Shown here: one piece after another, positions 1 to 6,185 of the stretch | How positions within the stretch are numbered: the stretch's first letter is position 1 | Layout: each line of letters starts with the position of its first letter | Origin: Bacilli bacterium | Lineage (GTDB): Bacteria; Bacillota_I; Bacilli_A; RF39; UBA660 | DNA: 8,304 nt | Direction: 5' to 3' | NCBI GenBank assembly: GCA_900758895.1 | Contig: CAAETG010000061.1 | Span: 1 to 8,304, forward strand | Notes under the pieces: model-generated | Told to the model about the DNA's origin: nothing | The model's input: the letters and a program-made list of their open reading frames with translations, nothing else | The model's database searches: none | Program-made: the position numbers and the translations under genes

Positions 1-671
1 CGATTTCTAAATGATATTGTCTGCCAATAAAAGCAAAACCATTTCCTAATTCCAATAATAATTTGGATATATTACTGATTAACTCTTGCTCTATATCTAT
101 TTCTTTTAAATTAGTGCTTGTGTTTATAAAATCAAATATGTAAGGATCTTTTAATAAATATTTTGTTTGTTCCTTGTAAGGTGATGGTAATGTTGCATCA
201 AAATTGGTAGTCTTATTTTCAAGTAAAGCTTGTCTCTCATATAGTTTCGTTTCAATTTGATGAGTAAGTATAGAAACGGTCCAATTATTGTTTATTGTCT
301 CTGTAGCATACCATTTTCGTTTGGTTTTATCTTTCACTCTATCTAATAATGTTTGATTATGATTCCATGATAATTTTGCAAGGACTCCTTGCAAAAATTC
401 ATCATTATCATATTCTTTCGAAAACTTTTGCATATATCTTAAATTTCTAGCAGACATTCCCTTTAAATCTGGAAATGCTATTTTTAAATCTTTATAATGC
501 ATCTATAAAAGATGAACCCCACTTATTATTTTCAAGCAATTTTAAGCCAATACGATAATACATCAAAATTAACTCTTTATTGGCATTTTCTACTATTTTA
601 TTTCTTGTTATTAATAAAGTATTTTTGATATCTTTTAATAATTCAAAATATTCTTCTTTATTTTCAACCAT
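1..671 (-). pseudogene. DUF1016/YhcG-type PDDEXK nuclease, frameshifted and cut by the left edge
   Basis: The gene starts at ATG 671-669 behind GAGGAGA and reads 59 codons (MVENKEEYFELLKDIKNTLL to SSFIDAL), then meets TAA at 494-492. The other frame opens at ATG 502-500 (MHYKDLKIAFPDLKGMSARN) and runs without a stop to the window edge (167 residues). Joined, they match the DUF1016_N plus DUF1016 layout of YhcG-like proteins: KWG..FIDAL, FPDLKGMSARNLRYMQKF, LSWNHNQTLL, WYATETINNNWTV, KDPYIFDF and LLELGNGFAFIGRQYHLE. The family carries a C-terminal PDDEXK-type nuclease fold, whose catalytic part lies mostly outside the window. The break is a net change of one or two bases in TTATAAAG; loss of TA from a TATATA tract would explain it. 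It lies 16 bp downstream of the RhuM-Fic gene, so the two are probably co-transcribed. Coding quality after the break is high, so it may be a recent lesion, a re-initiating two-part gene, or a sequence error. Family assignment is firm; inactivation is likely but unproven. Confidence 0.85.
374..396. repeat. Near-perfect 23-bp palindrome inside the yhcG-like gene
   Basis: TTTTGCAAGGA (374-384), a single C, and TCCTTGCAAAA (386-396) form an inverted repeat with 11-base arms. It lies within codons for FLQGVLAK of the nuclease gene, so part of it may be forced by the protein. Confidence 0.8.
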
Positions 672-687
672 GTTTTCTCCTCGATTT

Positions 688-1626
688 TCAAGTTAAAAAA
701 TTCATCACTAATTGGATTAATATTTCTTTTTCTCTCGGATTTGATTCTGCGATTAAAAGAGTTAGAGATGCTAGAGTATTATTATCAATGATCGTTCTAT
801 CACTTACATATAAAATATTATAAAATTGCAAGAAATAAATGAAGAGTGTTGCCGCGATTCTTTTGTTACCATCAATGAATACGTGATTTTTCACACAAGT
901 ATACAAAAAGTTGGCAGCTTTTTCTTCTACACTTTCATATACATCTTTGCCATCAAAAGTTTGGTAAATATTGTTAATAATACTTTCTAACCCTTTATCT
1001 CTTTCCACAGCAAAAATATCACTTTTTTCATGAAATTTTAAAGTCTTGATAATATCTATACAGTTTTTATAGGTTATCTTCTCATTACTGATATTTCCCT
1101 TTGGTTTTGTTAATGTTTTATGATCGTAGTCATCTAATAAATCTAGTGATTTTGTGTATCTTTGTAATACTTTTATGATATCACTTGCTCCTACAGTATC
1201 TAATCCTTCTAGATTACGGCTTGCGATATCAATTAGTTTTACTGTTTTTTCTAAGTATTCTAACCTTTTCTCATTTACCGCATACCCTTTAATTAAATAA
1301 TCTTTTAATATTTTATTTGCCCATCTTTTAAAAGTTATACCATTTTGTGATTTAACACGATAACCCACTGATATAATCATATCTAGGTTGTAATATTGAG
1401 TATTATATATTTTGCCATCATTAGCAGTATGCTCAAAAAACGAGCATACTTGGTTTTGCTCAAGTTCTCCATCTTCATAAATATTTTGAATATGTCTTGT
1501 TATGGTTCTCCTATCCTTGCCAAATAATTCTGCCATCTGTGCTTGCGTCAACCAAACGGTTTCATCGTTCATGTTAACTTCTAATTTAACATTTTGGTTT
1601 TCAAAAATTATAATTTCATTTTTCAC
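688..1626 (-). CDS. RhuM-Fic/Doc fusion protein
   Basis: This is a 312-residue protein with two parts. Residues about 1-115 match the RhuM family: a helix-turn-helix-like stretch TQAQMAELFGKDRRTITRHI, then HTANDGKIYNTQYYNLDMI and SVGYRVKSQNGITFKRWA. Residues about 180-312 are a Fic/Doc domain with the active-site motif HVFIDGNKR at about 248-256. The Lys in place of the second Gly of the AMP-transferring HxFx(D/E)GNGR motif is the form seen in Doc, which phosphorylates EF-Tu, so kinase-like chemistry is possible but inferred. The likely start is GTG 1626-1624, because GGGAGG (1639-1634) sits 7 bases before it; an ATG at 1644 would put that site inside the gene. I see no obvious Fic inhibitory-helix motif and no small antitoxin gene beside it. 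The gene is followed by the broken yhcG-like gene, 16 bp on. RhuM, Fic and DUF1016 genes commonly sit in type I restriction-modification or mobile loci, but no hsd gene is visible here. Confidence 0.88.
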   Translation of the reverse strand: MKNEIIIFENQNVKLEVNMNDETVWLTQAQMAELFGKDRRTITRHIQNIYEDGELEQNQVCSFFEHTANDGKIYNTQYYNLDMIISVGYRVKSQNGITFKRWANKILKDYLIKGYAVNEKRLEYLEKTVKLIDIASRNLEGLDTVGASDIIKVLQRYTKSLDLLDDYDHKTLTKPKGNISNEKITYKNCIDIIKTLKFHEKSDIFAVERDKGLESIINNIYQTFDGKDVYESVEEKAANFLYTCVKNHVFIDGNKRIAATLFIYFLQFYNILYVSDRTIIDNNTLASLTLLIAESNPREKEILIQLVMNFLT

Positions 1627-1747
1627 TACAAAACCTCCCATCAAATAAAATTATAATACTTACACTCCTTACTATTATTTATTACTTGTACTATTCTTAT
1701 TTCCTTTTTTATTTACCACTTTTTACAATATTTTACATATTTTTAAG
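1627..1747 (-). promoter_or_regulatory. AT-rich leader of the RhuM-Fic/yhcG unit with a weak promoter candidate
   Basis: This is the space between the terminator of the 208-residue gene and the RhuM-Fic start. A perfect -10 hexamer TATAAT occurs at 1655-1650 on the minus strand, but no good -35 lies 16-18 bases upstream and there is no TGn extension. If used, it would give a leader of under 20 nt. Two TTTTACA-like direct repeats near 1725-1740 are unassigned. The region is otherwise plain AT-rich DNA with no coding signal. Confidence 0.35.
1634..1639 (-). promoter_or_regulatory. Ribosome binding site that favours the GTG start of the RhuM-Fic gene
   Basis: GGGAGG on the minus strand lies 7 bases upstream of GTG 1626-1624. 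It would be inside the coding sequence if the longer ATG start at 1644 were used, so the shorter protein is preferred. Confidence 0.7.
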
Positions 1748-1776
1748 CAAAAAAATCCACTAGATTCCTAGTAGAT
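1748..1776 (-). terminator. Rho-independent terminator of the 208-residue gene
   Basis: On the minus strand ATCTACTAG (1776-1768) pairs with CTAGTGGAT (1763-1755) through nine pairs including one G-T wobble. The loop is GAAT, followed by a run of six T (1754-1749). It begins 8 bases after the stop codon at 1784-1786. Confidence 0.85.
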
Positions 1777-1783
1777 CTTTAGT

Positions 1784-2410
1784 TTAGCGAGTTAACACCT
1801 TTACTAATTTCTTTACCATGTGATTACTTTTTAAGACTGCAAAATAATTTCCATTATCAGTAGCATAGTCCAAACTGCAATCATCTGTCATGGTATCTTT
1901 TAAATGAGATAATGTATTCAGTTTTTTATCCATATCCTCATCTTCTTTTTGGCCAAACATGCCAATTAAAATATTATACTCTCCTTGATTATGTAATTTA
2001 TTCCAATCTTGTACATCAGCTAAATTATAAGGGTTATGAGTTAGGAAAATATGAGTATCAGGAAATATTAATTCGTTTTGTTCAGTAAGAATTAAAGGGC
2101 TTACCCCTCTGTACCCTTTAGGCTGAAGAAGAAATTGTCTTTTAGGATTTCCATAAATACTTATTGGCACTGCATTTTCCCAAGTTCTTGTTAATGTATC
2201 ATACTCGCCCTTATTTATTTCCATAATATTTCTATCCTGGATACTTTCATCTAAATAACATAAGTATTCTTGATATTTTAAAAATACTTTGTAATTTTCT
2301 ACTATCCAATCTGTAAAAGCTTTTCTAATACTTTGTGAAGGCATTATTATACCTTTCGCATCACAAAATTGCTTAAATAGTACTTTTATATAATCCGAAT
2401 CAAAATTCAT
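1784..2410 (-). CDS. Unrecognised 208-residue protein
   Basis: I do not recognise this protein. It starts MNFDSDYIKVLFKQFCDAKG and ends KKLVKVLTR. It looks soluble: there is no signal peptide and no long hydrophobic segment, and the composition is mixed and acidic in the middle (QKEDEDMDKK). Visible stretches that might be conserved are RTWENAVPISIYGNP, GYRGVSPLILTEQNELIFPD, FLTHNPYNLADVQDWNKLHN and EYNILIGMFGQ. The last part (NYFAVLKSNHMVKKLV) resembles a short beta-hairpin. The start is ATG 2410, because AAAGGGGG (2425-2418) lies 7 bases before it; the longer GTG start at 2434 would place this site inside the gene. It is a single-gene unit with its own strong promoter and its own terminator, between the FIST-ALDH-SDR operon and the RhuM-Fic/yhcG unit. 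That the reading frame is real is well supported by these signals; its function is unknown. Confidence 0.75.
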   Translation of the reverse strand: MNFDSDYIKVLFKQFCDAKGIIMPSQSIRKAFTDWIVENYKVFLKYQEYLCYLDESIQDRNIMEINKGEYDTLTRTWENAVPISIYGNPKRQFLLQPKGYRGVSPLILTEQNELIFPDTHIFLTHNPYNLADVQDWNKLHNQGEYNILIGMFGQKEDEDMDKKLNTLSHLKDTMTDDCSLDYATDNGNYFAVLKSNHMVKKLVKVLTR

Positions 2411-2436
2411 AGAGAATCCCCCTTTAATTAGCACAT

Positions 2437-2465
2437 ATAGTAACGCGATTTATTTTATATGTCAA
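2437..2465 (-). promoter_or_regulatory. Sigma-A-type promoter of the 208-residue gene
   Basis: On the minus strand TTGACA (2465-2460) is followed by a 17-base spacer and TACTAT (2442-2437). Transcription would start near 2430, giving a leader of about 20 nt that includes the AAAGGGGG ribosome binding site. The promoter lies just downstream of the operon terminator at 2478-2505, so the gene is transcribed separately. Confidence 0.8.
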
Positions 2466-2477
2466 ATTTTATACAAG

Positions 2478-2505
2478 AAAAAATCTACTATTTTTTTAGT
2501 AGATT
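2478..2505 (-). terminator. Terminator of the FIST-ALDH-SDR operon
   Basis: On the minus strand AATCTACTA (2505-2497) pairs perfectly with TAGTAGATT (2490-2482) across a six-A loop, followed by TTTTC; with the two T ending the stem this gives six T. It begins 7 bases after the SDR stop codon. Read on the plus strand the same hairpin is followed by CTTTTT, so it could work both ways, but no plus-strand gene precedes it. Confidence 0.85.
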
Positions 2506-2512
2506 CTTTTTA

Positions 2513-3271
2513 TTATACACAAGTGTATCCGCCATCAACTGGTAGGATTACTCCTGTGACATAGCTTGCTTCTTCACTTCCTAAAAATATGGCAGCAGCA
2601 TTTAATTCGCCTTCTTTACCATATCTTCCAAGAGGAACGGTTGCTTTCATATATGCTGTAAATGAATCGGTAATCAGCGTTTCATGAGTAAGCTCAGTAT
2701 CAAAATATCCTGGACATATTGCATTACATGTAATACCATATTTGGCTAGTTCCGCAGCTACGGCACGTGTAAAGTTAATTACCCCACCTTTACTTGTATG
2801 ATATGCTACTGTATCCATTGCCATATTACCAACCATTCCATACATAGAGGCAATATTTATGATACGTCCATAATTATGCTCTTTCATTAACCCTGCAAAT
2901 GCACGAGTTACATAGAACAAACTTGTCATATCGGTTTTGATTGTAAAATCCCAATCTTCATCTGTCATATCTAAGACTCCGGCATTTTTAGCACTTCCAG
3001 CGCAGTTTACTAAAACATCAACTTTGCCAAATTTCTCTTTTACTTCTTTAGCTGCGGCATTAACGCTTTCTACATCCGTTACATCACATTTAATTGGATA
3101 TGCCTCTGCCCCTAAAGCACGTATTTCATCAGCTACTGCTTCTAGTTTTTCCATTCTTCTTGCTGTTATTACAACAGAGGCCCCTTGGCGTGCATAACCT
3201 AGAGCCATTTGACGACCTAAACCAGAAGAAGCGCCGGATACAACAACAATTTTTCCTGTATAATCAAACAT
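2513..3271 (-). CDS. Short-chain dehydrogenase/reductase (SDR), classical type
   Basis: This 252-residue cytosolic oxidoreductase has the usual length for classical SDRs. The cofactor motif GASSGLG is at 13-19, the structural NCAG at 89-92, the catalytic Ser at 142 (IASMYG), and Tyr157 and Lys161 in YHTSK. A PG motif (CPGYFDT) and the C-terminal PVDGGY are also present. The residues after strand beta-2 (TARRMEKL) are basic with no acidic residue at the strand end, which favours NADP(H) over NAD(H). The residue that is Asn in the catalytic tetrad appears to be Asp114 (TDMTSLFY). The nearest recognisable relatives are 3-oxoacyl-ACP reductase (FabG)-like and gluconate 5-dehydrogenase-like enzymes, but the substrate cannot be told. 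It is the last gene of the operon, 13 bp after the ALDH stop, with AGGAGG as its ribosome binding site. The location beside an aldehyde dehydrogenase suggests that it interconverts an alcohol and a carbonyl in the same pathway. Confidence 0.92.
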   Translation of the reverse strand: MFDYTGKIVVVSGASSGLGRQMALGYARQGASVVITARRMEKLEAVADEIRALGAEAYPIKCDVTDVESVNAAAKEVKEKFGKVDVLVNCAGSAKNAGVLDMTDEDWDFTIKTDMTSLFYVTRAFAGLMKEHNYGRIINIASMYGMVGNMAMDTVAYHTSKGGVINFTRAVAAELAKYGITCNAICPGYFDTELTHETLITDSFTAYMKATVPLGRYGKEGELNAAAIFLGSEEASYVTGVILPVDGGYTCV

Positions 3272-3284
3272 CTTGTTTCCTCCT

Positions 3285-4721
3285 TTATTTTGTAATATTT
3301 TTTAATATAACCGTTTTCGTTCTAGACATTTCTTTTAGCGTAGTCATAATTCCTTCATTACCAATTCCAGAATATTTCCAACCGCCAAATGGTTGTTCAA
3401 ATGAACGGAAGAATGATGCACCATTGATAACAAATCCACCACATTCCATTTTTTCACTAACTTTAATTGCTTTACTAATATCTTTCGTAATAATTGAACC
3501 AGATAAACCGTAAATTGATTTATTCGCAATTGCAATTGCTTCATCAAGGTCATCAAAACCAATAACTGAAATAACTGGGCCAAAGATTTCCATGTCTTTT
3601 GCTACTTCCATATCTGGAGTTACATTATCTAAGATAGTTGGTTCATAGAAAGCACCATTTCTTTTTCCACCACAAACTAGTGTTGCACCGGCAGCAATGG
3701 TTTCATTGACTTGACGTTCTACTTCAATGGCTGCATCCTCACTTACTAAGCAACCAATGTCTGTAGACATATCCTGAGGATCTCCTTGTTTTAAAGAATT
3801 AATTTTTTCAACCATTCTTCTGATGTATTCCTCTTTAACAGAATTTTCAACTAAAAATCTTTTTGATGCACAACATACTTGACCAGTATTATAAAGTCTT
3901 CCCCAAACAGTTTCTTCAATAGCTAAGTCCATATCGCCATCAGCACAAAGGATGAAGGCATCATTTCCACCTAGTTCTAGAGAACTATGAGCACAATGGT
4001 CAGCACAATTTTTAGCTGCATCAATTCCAGCCGCAGTTGAACCAGTAAGACTCACCATATCAACTTTCTTGCTACTAGTAAGTGTTTTTCCAACTACAGA
4101 ACCACTTCCATGAACAACACTAATTACTCCCGCTGGAACTCCCGCTTCAACAAGTAATTCAACGTATCTTGTAAGTGTTAATGGATTTACGCTAGCAGGT
4201 TTTAAGATTACGGCATTTCCCATTAATAATGCAGGTGGTACTTTATTGATAAAAATGTCACTTGGGAAATTGAATGGAATAATTGCTACAACTACTCCTA
4301 GAGGTTGTTGAATCGTATATTGAATGGTATTTTCTTGACCTTTTTCTGTTCCACGATAGACAATATTTCCATATTCATGTTTTACTTTTTCTACATATCC
4401 TGGTACACCGATCTGAATGTTTGCTATTTCATTATAAGCTTCTTTAATTGGTTTACCAGTTTCTTTAGAAAGAAGCATTGCTAGTTCATCTTTGTTTTCT
4501 TCGACAAGCTCTGCAAATCTTGATAATACTTCGCATCTTTCAATTACTGATTTTGCTTCCCAATCTAATTGATGCGCATCTGCATAATCAATCGCTCTTT
4601 CCACATCTTCTTTCGTTAGGCTTGGTACCGTATCAATTAATTCATTATTGGCAGGGTTATATACTTCTATCACCTTGCCATCAGATGAATCGCACCATTT
4701 ATTTCCAATTAAACTTTTCAT
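3285..4721 (-). CDS. NAD(P)-dependent aldehyde dehydrogenase family protein
   Basis: This 478-residue protein is a full-length member of the ALDH superfamily, which oxidises aldehydes to acids. The catalytic set is complete: Asn151 (IIPFNFPSD), Lys174 (LKPAS), Glu249 (LELGGND), Cys283 (GQVCCASKR) and Glu378 (MEIFGPV). The 34-residue spacing of the general-base Glu and the nucleophilic Cys matches known ALDHs. The C-terminal signature PFGGWKYSGIGNEG is typical of the succinate-semialdehyde and lactaldehyde dehydrogenase branch; the GQVCC pair puts a second Cys next to the nucleophile. The substrate is not determined. The gene starts at ATG 4721 with GGAGGA overlapping the FIST stop region and an 11-bp gap, so it is translated in close coupling with the FIST gene. 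The SDR gene follows after 13 bp. It is a cytosolic enzyme with no signal peptide. Confidence 0.94.
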   Translation of the reverse strand: MKSLIGNKWCDSSDGKVIEVYNPANNELIDTVPSLTKEDVERAIDYADAHQLDWEAKSVIERCEVLSRFAELVEENKDELAMLLSKETGKPIKEAYNEIANIQIGVPGYVEKVKHEYGNIVYRGTEKGQENTIQYTIQQPLGVVVAIIPFNFPSDIFINKVPPALLMGNAVILKPASVNPLTLTRYVELLVEAGVPAGVISVVHGSGSVVGKTLTSSKKVDMVSLTGSTAAGIDAAKNCADHCAHSSLELGGNDAFILCADGDMDLAIEETVWGRLYNTGQVCCASKRFLVENSVKEEYIRRMVEKINSLKQGDPQDMSTDIGCLVSEDAAIEVERQVNETIAAGATLVCGGKRNGAFYEPTILDNVTPDMEVAKDMEIFGPVISVIGFDDLDEAIAIANKSIYGLSGSIITKDISKAIKVSEKMECGGFVINGASFFRSFEQPFGGWKYSGIGNEGIMTTLKEMSRTKTVILKNITK

Positions 4722-4732
4722 TTACAGTCCTC

Positions 4733-5905
4733 CTATTCTCCAAATGCTGTGTATGATAGTGATAATCCTCCTACTGTGTTAGATGAATGATCACCCTCAC
4801 CATATTCTCCAAATGTAAATACCATTAAGAATTCTTTATCTGGAATTGCTTTTTTTACTTCTGGATAAATTTTATCTTCAATACTTGCTAGAGCAAGACC
4901 TAGTCTACGTCCACCACAGTGAACTAAGAAATAGCTTTGTATTTCTCCTTCCATCACATCTGTTACTTTTTCGATGGTTTCTTCATTTGCTTTTAAAATT
5001 CCTTCTGGAGAATTTTTTAACAATATAACGGCTGTATTTTCTGCTAAATCTGCTCCAATATTCATTGAATAATCATCATTTCCATTCATTGGATGACGTA
5101 CAGCGGTTACTTTACCAATAGGGTCTTTTACTCCTAAAGGTGCACAAATTGTTTCGGTAAGCAAATTGCCTCCCATTAATGAATCTATATCTTTGCCAGT
5201 CCATTCAGCATATTTTTTTAGAGCTGGTTCATGGTCAATTTCAACTAAAGTTCTAGAATCTCTTACTTTCGTTATAATACCAGCATGTTCTGTTTCATGA
5301 TAAGCTCCTGTATAAAGGTTTTTCATTTCACCATTTGTATAGAAAATAGCAATTACACAACCGTCAGCAAAATATTCGCCATCATTTAAGATACTCCATT
5401 TGCCTTCGACGGTATTATCGGCAGCAGAACCACCAAATACGGGAATGTTTCCAATTACATCTTGGATTCCTTTCATGTATTCTTCTTCGTTTGCTGGGCT
5501 TGCACTCATAAAGAAGAAATCCGGTTCTACATCTTTGCCTTTTACTTTACTTACTGCTTCTTCAGCAATACGTCTACCGATTTCTCTAGGACTTTCATCT
5601 GTTTTTTTAGATCCAGCAGTAACAACTTCAGCATCACCGCCAAATAGCATCATTCCAGAATAACCTGTTTCTTTATTTAGATAGCCATCTTGAGTACATA
5701 AAGCTGCAGATGAAGTACATCCAATAATAGGAACATCTCCTAAAACGCTTTTAGCTCCTTCCATTAATTTTGCTTGATCTTGAACACAACTAGTAAAGAA
5801 TAATCCAACTTGAGGATTTTCAATTACGTTTGCCATTTTGGCTGTTTCTACACCTGATGCGTATGCATCTACGTTTTCACTATATCCAACTTTTGTTTTT
5901 AACAT
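4733..5905 (-). CDS. Stand-alone FIST-domain protein (FIST_N plus FIST_C)
   Basis: The 390-residue protein consists only of the FIST module. FIST_N covers about 25-220, with IIGCTSSA at 60-67 and PVFGGSAAD at 155-163; FIST_C covers about 225-385, with VHCGGRRLGL at 328-337 and FTFGEYG at 363-369. FIST domains are known as predicted small-ligand sensors, usually fused to or next to signalling proteins, and one group (NosP) binds haem and nitric oxide. Here there is no kinase, cyclase, chemotaxis or DNA-binding domain and no transmembrane segment, so it is a soluble ligand-binding protein. It is the first gene of an operon with an ALDH and an SDR, so its ligand may be the substrate or product of that pathway (inference). 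Start: ATG 5905 with AAGGAGAG (5920-5913). It is preceded by a leader of about 106 nt if the proposed promoter is right. Confidence 0.9.
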   Translation of the reverse strand: MLKTKVGYSENVDAYASGVETAKMANVIENPQVGLFFTSCVQDQAKLMEGAKSVLGDVPIIGCTSSAALCTQDGYLNKETGYSGMMLFGGDAEVVTAGSKKTDESPREIGRRIAEEAVSKVKGKDVEPDFFFMSASPANEEEYMKGIQDVIGNIPVFGGSAADNTVEGKWSILNDGEYFADGCVIAIFYTNGEMKNLYTGAYHETEHAGIITKVRDSRTLVEIDHEPALKKYAEWTGKDIDSLMGGNLLTETICAPLGVKDPIGKVTAVRHPMNGNDDYSMNIGADLAENTAVILLKNSPEGILKANEETIEKVTDVMEGEIQSYFLVHCGGRRLGLALASIEDKIYPEVKKAIPDKEFLMVFTFGEYGEGDHSSNTVGGLSLSYTAFGE

Positions 5906-6016
5906 TCTTTCACTCTCCTTTTCTTAACTAAATGTTTTCTACTAAATTTGGACTTTAAAATCATTAAATTCATTTATATCCTACTTAGTGCACCATTACC
6001 TCCATTCTCTATTATT
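5906..6016 (-). promoter_or_regulatory. Leader region of the FIST operon with a possible mini-ORF
   Basis: This is the stretch between the predicted transcription start and the FIST ATG. It holds GGAGG (6003-5999) followed by ATG GTG CAC TAA (5996-5985), a possible three-codon minigene, then AT-rich sequence and the FIST ribosome binding site. I see no strong hairpin, no T-box and no known riboswitch core. The rest is unassigned. Confidence 0.3.
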
Positions 6017-6017
6017 T

Positions 6018-6026
6018 ATTGTACCA
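6018..6026 (-). promoter_or_regulatory. Extended -10 promoter candidate of the FIST-ALDH-SDR operon
   Basis: On the minus strand TGG followed by TACAAT (6026-6018) fits the extended -10 pattern TGnTATAAT. There is no good -35 at 17 bases (CGATAA). Transcription would begin near 6011, about 106 nt before the FIST start codon. Confidence 0.5.
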
Positions 6027-6116
6027 TAAAATATTCATTTTTATCGTGTTAACTAGAATAATTTAACAAAAAAGTGTAAAGTACATTTTATTTATTAGAA
6101 TATCTTAATACTTTAT

Positions 6117-6185
6117 TTATGTCTTTAGTTCCGCTAGCACAGCTTTATGGTGGTGCCACACTCTATTTTCCTTAATTTTTAAGTT
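6117..6185 (-). other. GC-richer island after the ORF6N gene, function unknown
   Basis: The 32 bases 6131-6162 are about 56 percent G+C, far above the surroundings. On the minus strand they lie in the same frame as the ORF6N C-terminal part, just after its TAG stop (6188-6186). Readthrough would add 22 residues including RVWHHHKAVLAELKT before TAA at 6119-6117. On the plus strand a short frame, ATG 6119 to TAA 6175, reads MSLVPLAQLYGGATLYFP, without a ribosome binding site. No clear hairpin terminator is present. It may be remnant coding sequence, part of an RNA, or chance. Confidence 0.3.

Noticed and set aside
1426..1450. Inverted repeat AGTATGCTC / GAGCATACT with a seven-base loop inside the RhuM part
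   Set aside because: The arms encode residues that RhuM proteins keep (VCSFFEHTA), and nine-base arms with short loops are expected by chance a few times in 8 kb. There is no T-tract to make it a terminator.
3094..3513. Plus-strand open frames opposite the SDR and ALDH genes
   Set aside because: They lie antisense to strongly supported genes, have low-complexity Leu/Phe-rich translations and lack ribosome sites. Others at 2937-3197, 4478-4756, 4846-5028 and 5400-5663 were dismissed for the same reasons.
3344..3583. Minus-strand frame overlapping the ALDH gene in another phase
   Set aside because: It is a shadow frame of the ALDH coding sequence with no family resemblance and no initiation signal.
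6119..6175. Plus-strand 18-codon frame MSLVPLAQLYGGATLYFP, loosely like part of a WHHH nuclease tail
   Set aside because: It has no ribosome site or promoter, and the resemblance is short. The WHHH on the opposite strand is the complement of the same bases, so the double likeness is coincidence.
5906..6185. Riboswitch upstream of the FIST operon
   Set aside because: I looked for purine, SAM, c-di-GMP, fluoride, preQ1 and T-box core sequences and found none, and there is no terminator hairpin in the leader.
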